From Propionibacteriaceae bacterium (GTDB lineage Bacteria; Actinomycetota; Actinomycetes; Propionibacteriales; Propionibacteriaceae), in contig JAFKJK010000025.1 in NCBI GenBank assembly GCA_017306015.1, positions 1-64,000 of the forward strand: a stretch of DNA of 64,000 nt. Direction: 5' to 3'. Shown piece by piece: positions 28,256 to 35,265 of the stretch. Each line of letters starts with the position of its first letter. The first letter of the stretch is position 1. Under the pieces are notes generated by a model. That model worked only from the letters and a program-made list of their open reading frames with translations. It was not told the origin of the DNA and did not search any database. The position numbers and the translations under genes are program-made.

Positions 28256-28325
28256 GAGTTCGCTCCCGAAAGGGACGTTCGCTCCCGGAATTTCGGGAGC
28301 GTGGGTCCCTTTCGGGAGCGAACTC
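28256..28325. repeat. nested 70-bp palindrome between convergent genes
   Basis: Outer arms of 21 bp (28256-28276 and 28305-28325) are perfect complements and contain TCGCTCCCGAAAGGGAC. A second, inner palindrome, GCTCCCG/CGGGAGC (28281-28300), repeats the same motif. It could act as a bidirectional terminator, but the repeated GCTCCCG unit suggests an array of repeat elements different from the TGAACC family. Confidence 0.85.
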
Positions 28326-28330
28326 GGAGA

Positions 28331-28810
28331 TCAGGGGGCGGTGAAGCTCCAGCCAGCTGGACGGCCGTCGACGTACGGCATCACGCCGTGGAACACGGGG
28401 CCGTCGCCGAAGACCAGGGGCAGCCAGTGACGGTCGCCCTCCCACATCGGCAGGTCGTCCAGCGCGTCGATCGGCTGCCACGCCAGCGGGCCGTCCTCGT
28501 TTCGCTCGGGCAGCTCACCCGTCCAGCCGTCGACGACGAAGATGAAGCCGAACCAGTCCTCTCCGCCGACGCCGAAACCGGGCCAGGAGACCGTGCCACG
28601 CAGCCGGGCTGATGTGATCTCGATGCCGGCCTCCTCGCGCAGCTCCCGGCACAGGCAGCTGTAGACGTCCTCCCCCGGTTCGAGCTTGCCGCCCAGGCCG
28701 TTCCACTTGCCGGCGTGCTGATCGCCGTCCCGGCTGCGGTGGACGAGCAGGACGCGCGTCCCGTCGGCTGAGACCAGGTAACCCAGCGTGCCGATGGTCG
28801 GGGTGAACAT
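28331..28810 (-). CDS. NUDIX hydrolase
   Basis: A 159-aa NUDIX pyrophosphohydrolase. The NUDIX box starts at GGKLEPGED (residues 40-48) and ends in CRELREEAGI (54-63), complete with the REXXEE metal-binding core. It probably acts as an 8-oxo-dGTP or related nucleotide hydrolase; the substrate is not determined. ATG 28810 overlaps the tsaD stop by 1 nt (TGATG), so it is translationally coupled; GTG 28813 is an alternative. It is the last gene of the t6A operon. Confidence 0.92.
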   Translation of the reverse strand: MFTPTIGTLGYLVSADGTRVLLVHRSRDGDQHAGKWNGLGGKLEPGEDVYSCLCRELREEAGIEITSARLRGTVSWPGFGVGGEDWFGFIFVVDGWTGELPERNEDGPLAWQPIDALDDLPMWEGDRHWLPLVFGDGPVFHGVMPYVDGRPAGWSFTAP

Positions 28811-29874
28811 CACGCCACGACGGTGGTGACCGGCATCCCCGAATCCGCGCCGATCTCAAGCGAACTCGGGGCTCGTCCGGCGGTGACGACCGCTGCGCCG
28901 AGGACGGCGATCATCGCGCCGTTGTCGGTGCACAGGCCGGGACGCGGCCGGCGCAGGGTCACCCCGGCGGCCGTCGCCCGCTCCTCCAGCAGACCGCGGA
29001 GCCGGGAGTTCGCGGCCACTCCCCCGCCCAGCAGGATCGTGTCCGCGCCCAGGTACTCGCAGGCGTCCAGCGCCTTCGCGGTGAGGACGTCGGCGACAGC
29101 CTCCTGGAACGACGCGGCGACGTCGGCCACCGGGACGTCCTTGCCCTCCAGCCGGCGGGTCTCCACCCAGCGCGACACCGACGTCTTCAGCCCCGAGAAC
29201 GAGTAGTCGAATCGGTGCTTGACCAGGTCCTTGCCGGCGGTCAGGCCGCGGGGAAAGCGGATCGCGGTCGGGTCGCCCTCGGCGGCGAGCCGGTCGATCA
29301 CCGGGCCTCCCGGGTAGGACAGGCCGAGCAGCCGGGCCACCTTGTCGTACGCCTCGCCGGCGGCATCGTCAATGGTCGCGCCGAGTTCAGTGATGTCGCC
29401 GGTGATGTCGCCGACGCGCAGCAGGGACGTGTGCCCACCGGATACCAGCAAGGCGGCGCAGTCGGCGGGCAGTGGCCCGTGCTCGAGCAGGTCGACGGCG
29501 ACGTGGCCGACGAGGTGGTTCACCCCGTACAGCGGCTTGTCGAGGGCGACCGCGAGTGCCTTGGCCGCGGCCAGCCCGACGACCAGCGCGCCCATCAGGC
29601 CCGGGCCGGCAGTGACGGCGATCGCGTCCACCTCGGCCAGGTCGACGTCGGCGGCCTCACAGGCCCGGCGAAGGGTTGGGATCAGCGCCTCCAGGTGCGC
29701 CCGGCTGGCGACCTCGGGTACCACTCCACCGAAGCGGACGTGCTGCTCCACCGAGGACGCGACTTCGTTGGCCAACAGTCGATTGCCCCGGACGATGCCC
29801 ACCCCGGTCTCGTCACAGCTGGACTCGATACCGAGGACCAGCGGGCCGTCGCCCACGTCCACACCGGTGCTCAT
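28810..29874 (-). CDS. tsaD: tRNA N6-adenosine threonylcarbamoyltransferase TsaD
   Basis: A 354-aa catalytic subunit that transfers threonylcarbamoyl to A37 of ANN-decoding tRNAs (t6A). It shows GIESSCDETGVGIV, the metal-binding His residues in NHLVGHVAV, LLVSGGHTSLL, and GGGVAANSRLR. ATG 29874 overlaps rimI by 4 nt; a longer frame reading to 30285 is a shadow of rimI. It works with TsaB and TsaE encoded upstream in the same operon. Confidence 0.97.
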   Translation of the reverse strand: MSTGVDVGDGPLVLGIESSCDETGVGIVRGNRLLANEVASSVEQHVRFGGVVPEVASRAHLEALIPTLRRACEAADVDLAEVDAIAVTAGPGLMGALVVGLAAAKALAVALDKPLYGVNHLVGHVAVDLLEHGPLPADCAALLVSGGHTSLLRVGDITGDITELGATIDDAAGEAYDKVARLLGLSYPGGPVIDRLAAEGDPTAIRFPRGLTAGKDLVKHRFDYSFSGLKTSVSRWVETRRLEGKDVPVADVAASFQEAVADVLTAKALDACEYLGADTILLGGGVAANSRLRGLLEERATAAGVTLRRPRPGLCTDNGAMIAVLGAAVVTAGRAPSSLEIGADSGMPVTTVVA

Positions 29875-30365
29875 GCGCTTGTCAGCGCCCAATCCGTGGC
29901 CTCGTCCCAGCCGCCGGTGGTCTCGGTGATCGGACGCAGCATCACGACCGCGTCCAGGCCGGGCCCGTAATAGTCGCGCCGAAGGCTGATCCGGTCGAAG
30001 CCGAGTCGCGAGTACAGCCCGACGGCGGGATCGTTGTCGGTGCGGACCTCCAGCAGCATCCGGGTCGCGCCAAGAGCTTCGGCCCAGTCGATGCCGGCCT
30101 GGATCAGCTGGGCAGCGACGCCCCGGCCACGGGCATTGCGATGGACGACGACCCGGTTCAGGTCGGCCATGTCCTCGACGCAACCGAAGTTGGCCACGCC
30201 GATGACAGACCCGTCCGCATCGGTGTGCGCGAGCACCAGCCGGTCGTCCGCCTCGAGTTCCTCTGCCCAGGCGTGGCGCGACCACTGCTCGGCGTCGCTG
30301 AACCCGTCCTGCTCGAGGGCGAGGATGCCGTCGAGGTGCTCCGGGCGTGCTTGCTGGATGATCAT
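29871..30365 (-). CDS. rimI: ribosomal-protein-alanine N-acetyltransferase RimI-like
   Basis: A 164-aa GNAT acetyltransferase. The acetyl-CoA site lies near residues 72-85 (NRVVVHRNARGRGVAAQLI), followed by LLEVRTDNDPAVGLYSRLGF and RRDYYGPGLDAVVM, as in RimI, which acetylates N-terminal alanine of ribosomal protein S18. It sits between tsaB and tsaD with 4-nt overlaps on both sides, the normal place for rimI in actinobacterial t6A operons. Confidence 0.92.
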   Translation of the reverse strand: MIIQQARPEHLDGILALEQDGFSDAEQWSRHAWAEELEADDRLVLAHTDADGSVIGVANFGCVEDMADLNRVVVHRNARGRGVAAQLIQAGIDWAEALGATRMLLEVRTDNDPAVGLYSRLGFDRISLRRDYYGPGLDAVVMLRPITETTGGWDEATDWALTSA

Positions 30366-31060
30366 CGCCCCTCCGTCGTGTCAGCAGTCATCATCGCAAT
30401 CCGTGCTTGCAGCAGCGTGGATTTCACGGTCTTCGGCACCTCCGCATCCGGACGGCGCAGGTACAGCGGTTCGAGTCCCGCATCGGCCAGGTGGCCGAGG
30501 TGGGCGGCCATCAGGCCGGCGTCCAGCTCGGTCGGGCCGGACGGCTCGCGTCCGGTGAGGTGGGCGCCCGGGCCGGCCAGCGGCAGGTCGGGAACCTGGT
30601 CGGGGGTGGTGACGAACGGCCCGTCGACGCGCGTGCCGGAGCCGTCGTAGCGGGCCCAGTAGACCTCTTTGCGGCGGGCATCGGCGACGACGGCGAACTC
30701 CGCGGGAGGGTCCGCGGTGAACCGAAGTACCTGTCCCCGATGGTTCAGCGTCCAGGCTGTTGCGATCGCGTCCAGGCTGCAGACACCGTGGACGTCAATG
30801 CCGAGCGCCTCGCCGAGGGTGAGGGCGGACGCGACCCCGACCCGCAGCCCGGTGAATGGACCCGGCCCGACGCCGACGACGATCCCGGTGAGCTCGGCCA
30901 TGGTCACCCCGGCGTCGGCCAACAGCCGCCTGACCAGCGGCATCAGTTGCTCGGCGTGTGCCCTGCGGTCGCGGACGGCGCCGCTGGCGACGACCTCGCC
31001 GTCCCGGGCGAGCCCGGCGCGGACGTCGGTGGCGGTGTCGATGCCGAGGATCAGGCTCAC
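30362..31060 (-). CDS. tsaB: t6A biosynthesis scaffold protein TsaB, with embedded repeat
   Basis: A 232-aa TsaB, the TsaD-like partner required for t6A synthesis. It starts LILGIDTATD and has VVGVGPGPFTGLRVGVA near residues 61-77 and VVADARRKEVYWARYD near 124-139. Between the last two blocks, residues 105-115 (LNHRGQVLRFT) are encoded by a copy of the 30-bp palindromic repeat that keeps the frame. This insertion lies in a loop ahead of the conserved DARRKEVY strand. It overlaps rimI and the tsaE fusion by 4 nt each. Confidence 0.94.
   Translation of the reverse strand: MSLILGIDTATDVRAGLARDGEVVASGAVRDRRAHAEQLMPLVRRLLADAGVTMAELTGIVVGVGPGPFTGLRVGVASALTLGEALGIDVHGVCSLDAIATAWTLNHRGQVLRFTADPPAEFAVVADARRKEVYWARYDGSGTRVDGPFVTTPDQVPDLPLAGPGAHLTGREPSGPTELDAGLMAAHLGHLADAGLEPLYLRRPDAEVPKTVKSTLLQARIAMMTADTTEGR
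30718..30747. repeat. palindromic repeat inside tsaB
   Basis: A complete 30-bp copy of the TGAACC...GGTTCA element with a GTACCTGTCCCC core. It lies wholly within the tsaB coding sequence and adds ten codons without a frameshift. It differs from the 32.2 kb copies at only one position. Confidence 0.93.
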
Positions 31061-32013
31061 AGTGCCTCCAGTTCGTCGCGGACGCTGCGCCAGCGCTCAC
31101 CGACCGGGTTCAGGAAGATCCAGCGGGTCTCGTCCGCCGGGTCGAGGCTGCGCCGGATGTCGACTTCGAGCCGGTCGTCCGACAGCCCTTCGGCGACACC
31201 GGTACCCCATTCGACCAGCGTCACCGAGTCGTCGGTGGACGCGTCCAGGTCGAGGTCGTCGAGTTCCGCCGCCGAGCCGAGCCGGTACGCGTCCACGTGC
31301 ACCAGGTCGGGCCCACCGTTTCGCGAACGGTGGACGCGGGAGAGCACGAACGTGGGCGAGATCACCGCGCCGCCGACGTCCATCCCCTCGCCGATGCCCT
31401 GGGTGAGCGTGGTCTTGCCGGCGCCCAGATCTCCGGAGGCGATGATCACGTCACCGCGGCGCAGCAGGCCGGCCATCCGGCGGCCGAGGTCGCGGGTGTC
31501 GTCGGCTGTCGCGGCACGGAAGGAAACCGGGAGCACCTGGCCAAGGGTGAGGCTGGTGCCGTTGCGACCGCGCTCGGTGAAGCCGTGGCGATGCCACCAG
31601 GACACGACCTGCGGGAACTCCTCGCGGGCGATCAGTTCGACACTGTGGACCGATCTCAGACTGAGCTCCTCCAGGGCGATCGAGACCATCAGCGAGGCGA
31701 TGCCGAGTTGTTGGTAGGCCGGACGCACCGATACCCGGTGGATGCCGGCGAGGCCGTCGTCGATGCTGACGATCACCACGCCGGCGGGCTGGTCGTCGAC
31801 CAGCGCGATCACTCCGAATCCCCGGGCCAGCGCCGCGCGCACCGCGTCCACAGTCTCGAACAGGGCCGGCGGCGGCGGATCGACCGGCGGACGGCTGCGG
31901 AAGGCATCCAGGATGACCGCCGTCATCGCCTCGGCGTCGCCGGGCTGGGCGTTGACGACCTGCAGGCGCCGACCGTCACCGAGTGTCGTCTCGGCGAGCA
32001 GTGTGCCTCGCAT
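31057..32013 (-). CDS. tsaE: GNAT acetyltransferase fused to t6A ATPase TsaE
   Basis: A 318-aa two-domain protein. Residues 15-155 form a GNAT acetyltransferase (GIHRVSVRPAYQQLGIASLM, then VVSWWHRHGFTERG). Residues 163-318 are TsaE, the ATPase that drives the t6A cycle, with Walker A SGDLGAGKTT at 193-202 and the VHVDAYRL and VEWG motifs. TsaE alone is about 150 aa, so this is a fusion. GGGAGG precedes ATG 32013. It is the first gene of the t6A operon; the acetyltransferase target is unknown. Confidence 0.92.
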   Translation of the reverse strand: MRGTLLAETTLGDGRRLQVVNAQPGDAEAMTAVILDAFRSRPPVDPPPPALFETVDAVRAALARGFGVIALVDDQPAGVVIVSIDDGLAGIHRVSVRPAYQQLGIASLMVSIALEELSLRSVHSVELIAREEFPQVVSWWHRHGFTERGRNGTSLTLGQVLPVSFRAATADDTRDLGRRMAGLLRRGDVIIASGDLGAGKTTLTQGIGEGMDVGGAVISPTFVLSRVHRSRNGGPDLVHVDAYRLGSAAELDDLDLDASTDDSVTLVEWGTGVAEGLSDDRLEVDIRRSLDPADETRWIFLNPVGERWRSVRDELEAL

Positions 32014-32161
32014 GGTCCTCCCTTGCGGCTGCCCGGCGTCCGGGCAACCCGGGAGATTCTACGCCCCCTCCGAGAAGCCTCCTGCGACCCGACGTCGTCA
32101 GCGGCGGGTGCTGCCGAGACCACCCCGTCAGCAGGAGCAGACAGCAGCGCTGGCGATCAGG

Positions 32162-32242
32162 CCTGAACCGTCGGGGACAGGTACTTCGGTTCACCCCGGC
32201 GCCGCGCTGGTGAACCGAAGTACCTGTCCCCGACGGTTCAGG
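32162..32242. repeat. 33-bp perfect inverted repeat made of two palindromic elements
   Basis: Two copies of the TGAACC/GGGGAC element face each other: 32162-32194 and 32210-32242, perfect complements with a 15-nt loop. It sits in the divergent promoter region between the tsaE operon and a GNAT gene, ending 7 nt before the GNAT gene's -10-like TAGCAT. Confidence 0.95.
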
Positions 32243-32261
32243 CGGGCCTAGCATGGCCGGG

Positions 32262-32921
32262 GTGACCACACTGCCCACCGGCGCCCGGCTGACTGGAATC
32301 CACGTCCAGCTCGATCCGGTGATCGAGGACGACCTGCCGAGGCTGGCGCGGATCCTGGCCGAGCCGGCGCTGTACTCGGCCGGCTACGTGATGCACCACC
32401 GTCCCGACAGCGAGGCGGACGCGCTCGCGATGGCCCGGGCGCGCTACCTGAACCCACCCGCGCCGGACGGGCAAGGCAAGGGCCGGATCGCCTACGCCGT
32501 CCGGTTGCTGCACGACAGCGCTCTCGGCGCTGCCGGGACGGTGGTCGGCACCTCCTCGCTCGGTGACGCCGACCTGGCCAACGAACGGATCCACCTCGGC
32601 TGGACGATGTGCCACCCGGGCGTCTGGGGGACGGCGGTCAACCCGGAGGCGAAGTTCCTGCTGCTGCGGCACACGTTCGAGGATCTCGGCTTCGGCCGGG
32701 TGAAACTACAGACAGACGCGCTGAACACCCGCTCGCAGGCGGCGATCGCGAAGCTCGGCGCCACCCGCGAGGGCGTCCTGCGCCGGCATCAGCGCCGTGA
32801 GGACGGCACCTTCCGCGACACGGTCGTGTTCAGCGTCACCGCCGACGAGTGGCCGGGCGTCCGGGACGGACTGCTGGCGCGCATCGGTGGTTCCCGACCG
32901 GCAGCCTCAGAGCCGGCCTGA
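32262..32921 (+). CDS. GNAT family N-acetyltransferase (RimJ/RimL-like)
   Basis: A 219-aa acetyltransferase of the RimJ/RimL subgroup: IHLGWTMCHPGVWGTAVNPE near residue 107, then VKLQTDALNTRSQAAIAKLG and FRDTVVFSVTADEWPGVR. The substrate is unknown. GTG 32262 follows TAGCAT (32249-32254) by 7 nt. The upstream ATG 32253 lies within that -10 box, so it is unlikely to be the start. Confidence 0.88.
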   Translation: MTTLPTGARLTGIHVQLDPVIEDDLPRLARILAEPALYSAGYVMHHRPDSEADALAMARARYLNPPAPDGQGKGRIAYAVRLLHDSALGAAGTVVGTSSLGDADLANERIHLGWTMCHPGVWGTAVNPEAKFLLLRHTFEDLGFGRVKLQTDALNTRSQAAIAKLGATREGVLRRHQRREDGTFRDTVVFSVTADEWPGVRDGLLARIGGSRPAASEPA

Positions 32922-32936
32922 GCCGGTCGGCCGCGG

Positions 32937-33428
32937 TCAGCCCATTGTCTTCTGCCCGTCGATGGTCTCGCGGATGATGTCGGCGTGACCCGCGTGCTGC
33001 GCGGTCTCGGCGAGGATGTGCAGCAGGACCCTGCGGGCGGTCCAGGTCGCGCCCGGCTCGAACCACGGCGCCTCGGGCAGCGGCCGAGCCTCGTCCAGGT
33101 CGGGACAGGCGAGCACGGCCGCCTCGGTCTGACGGGCGCATTCCTCGTAGTCGGCGAGCAGTCCGTCCAGGGTCTCGTCCTGGCCCATGTGATGGCCGGC
33201 CCACCAGTCACCGGACGCCGCCGCCACGTCGCCTCCCGTCATGAAGGCCACCCAGCCCTGCTCGGTCGCGGTCACGTGCTTGATAATCCCGCCGATGTGC
33301 AGTTCGCTCGCCGTCGGGGTGAGCCGGGCCTGCTCGTCGGTGAGTCGCAGGGCCGTGAAGGTGAGGAAGCCGCGATGGCGGTCCAGTGCGGCGAGCAGGT
33401 CGGTCTTCTCGGTGTCGTTCTCAGGCAT
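32937..33428 (-). CDS. DinB family protein
   Basis: A 163-aa four-helix-bundle protein of the DinB/DUF664 type. Candidate metal-ligand histidines are in IKHVTATEQGW (near residue 49) and HILAETAQHAGHADII (near 137-146). Relatives include mycothiol-dependent maleylpyruvate isomerases and thiol transferases. AAGGAGGTTCCGAC precedes ATG 33428; the 16-residue in-frame extension lacks this and is not used. Confidence 0.85.
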   Translation of the reverse strand: MPENDTEKTDLLAALDRHRGFLTFTALRLTDEQARLTPTASELHIGGIIKHVTATEQGWVAFMTGGDVAAASGDWWAGHHMGQDETLDGLLADYEECARQTEAAVLACPDLDEARPLPEAPWFEPGATWTARRVLLHILAETAQHAGHADIIRETIDGQKTMG

Positions 33429-33494
33429 GTCGGAACCTCCTTGGATCACACGGTACGCACCGGTCCTGACAGGCACCTCCCCGGTCGCGGCGCG

Positions 33495-34907
33495 TCAGTC
33501 CGCGTGCGCGACGAGCCCCGCGATCACCGCCGGCAGCCGCTCGGCCAGTTCCTGGGGCGGCAGCGGTCCCGGGTGCTCGGACGCGGCCAGAGCCTGGACG
33601 CTGGCTGCGGCGAGCGCGGCGTCGGCGGTGTCGAGGCCGGCGGCGAGCAGGGTGCCGCAGATCCCAGCGAGCGTGTCGCCCGAGCCGGCCTGGGCCGTCC
33701 ACGCCGGGCCGGGGACGGCGAGCCGCACCACCTCCGACCCCGGGACAGCCACGTACTGCGTGGCCCCCTTCAGCAGCACGGTGCAGCCCGTCTTCGCGGC
33801 CGCGCGGAGGACGGCGGCGACCGGGTCGGCGGCGACCTCCGTCCGCTCGCAGCCGAGCAGCCAGGCCAGCTCCCCGGCGTGCGGCGTCAGCAGGACGCCG
33901 GGACGCCCGCCCGTCCCCGGCAGGTGCCGCAGCGCGTCCGCGTCCACGACCACCGGCAGGCCGGACTCGACCGCCTTGACGACCGCCGAGCCGTCCCGGC
34001 GCTCACCCCAGCCGGATCCGAGAACCAGCGACTGGACGCGTCCCTTGGCCGGCACGACGTTCGGGAACCGCTCGACGACCTTCGCGGCGACCTCACCGGT
34101 GCCGAGGTGGCGCACCATCCCGGCTCCGGCGTGGACGGCGCCGGCCGTGCCCAGCATCGCCGCCCCCGGGAAGTCGGCCGAGCCGGTGTCCAGGCCGACG
34201 ACCCCGCGGGAGTACTTGTCGGCATCCGGCCCGGGGACGGGCCAGTGCTCCGCCAGGTCGTCGATCTCCCACTGCAGGACGGCCGGATCGCCCAGTTCCA
34301 GCCCGATGTCGACCAGCTCGACGATCCCACAGACGCTGCGGGCCGGCTCCAGCAGCTGGCACAGTTTCAGCCCGCCGAAGGTGACGGTCAGGTCGGCGCG
34401 GAAGTGCGGCTCGTCGCTGAACGGCGGTTCCGGGGCCAGCCCGGACGGCAGGTCGACGGCCACCACCGGCACTCCGAGGTCAGCACAGGCGGACGCGAAC
34501 GCCGCCACCTCGGGAGCAAGTCCCGGACGCGACCCGATCCCGGCGACGCCGTCGACCACGAGGTCCTGCCGCGGGAGCACGCCCAGCGCCTCGGCTGCGT
34601 CCAGCTCGCGGCCACCGGCTGCGACGAATGCCGCCCACCCGGCCTCATGCACCCGTTCCCCGACCCGCCACGCGCTGACCGCGACCCCCCGCCGCAATAG
34701 CCGCACGCCGGCATACAGCGCGTCCCCGCCGTTGTTGCCCGAGCCGAGCACCAGCAGTGCCCGAGCCCCGTACGCGCCGTCCAGCCGACGCAGGATCGCT
34801 GCGGCCAGCCCGGCTGCGGCCCGCTGCATCAGCGCGTCGGGACCGACCACCGCGAAGGCAGTCTCCTCGGCCGCCCGGATCGCCGCGACCCGATACCCGG
34901 CGAGCAT
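33495..34907 (-). CDS. nnrD: bifunctional NAD(P)H-hydrate epimerase/dehydratase
   Basis: A 470-aa repair enzyme. The N-terminal NnrE epimerase half has VLGSGNNGGDALYAGVRLL near residue 50. The C-terminal NnrD ADP-dependent dehydratase half (about 205-470) has LTPHAGELAWLLGCE and AQAGSGDTLAGICGTLLAAG. Together they regenerate NAD(P)H from hydrated forms. It starts 1 nt inside the acpS stop (TGATG), so it is coupled to acpS. Confidence 0.94.
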   Translation of the reverse strand: MLAGYRVAAIRAAEETAFAVVGPDALMQRAAAGLAAAILRRLDGAYGARALLVLGSGNNGGDALYAGVRLLRRGVAVSAWRVGERVHEAGWAAFVAAGGRELDAAEALGVLPRQDLVVDGVAGIGSRPGLAPEVAAFASACADLGVPVVAVDLPSGLAPEPPFSDEPHFRADLTVTFGGLKLCQLLEPARSVCGIVELVDIGLELGDPAVLQWEIDDLAEHWPVPGPDADKYSRGVVGLDTGSADFPGAAMLGTAGAVHAGAGMVRHLGTGEVAAKVVERFPNVVPAKGRVQSLVLGSGWGERRDGSAVVKAVESGLPVVVDADALRHLPGTGGRPGVLLTPHAGELAWLLGCERTEVAADPVAAVLRAAAKTGCTVLLKGATQYVAVPGSEVVRLAVPGPAWTAQAGSGDTLAGICGTLLAAGLDTADAALAAASVQALAASEHPGPLPPQELAERLPAVIAGLVAHAD

Positions 34908-35263
34908 CAGCCGTCCAGCTTCTCGCAGACGACCATCGCGGCGGCCACGCCGGCATCGTGGGTGATCGAGAGAAAGACGTTGTCGACGCCCAGTTCGTCG
35001 AGGCGCCGCTGCACCGAGCCGGAGAAGACGAAGTAGGGCTGGCCCGACTCGGCCGACAGCACCGACACGTCCGTCCAGACCAACCCGAGCGGAGCGCCGA
35101 GGGCCTTGGCCAGGGCCTCCTTGGCGGCGAAACGGCCGGCGAGGCGCTCGATCGGGGCGTCGCGCTCTTCGGCGGCGAACAGCCGCTCCAGCACGCGCGG
35201 ACGCTCCACCGACCGGTGGAAGCGGAACACCTCGGTGATGTCCAGGCCGATGCCGACGATCAT
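34907..35263 (-). CDS. acpS: holo-[acyl-carrier-protein] synthase
   Basis: A 118-aa AcpS that transfers 4'-phosphopantetheine from CoA to acyl carrier protein. The Mg2+ ligands are D8 in IGLDITEV and E49 in RFAAKEALAKALG. It lies 2 nt after glmS and is coupled to nnrD. The operon order glmS-acpS-nnrD is common in actinobacteria. Confidence 0.95.
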   Translation of the reverse strand: MIVGIGLDITEVFRFHRSVERPRVLERLFAAEERDAPIERLAGRFAAKEALAKALGAPLGLVWTDVSVLSAESGQPYFVFSGSVQRRLDELGVDNVFLSITHDAGVAAAMVVCEKLDG

Positions 35264-35265
35264 CG

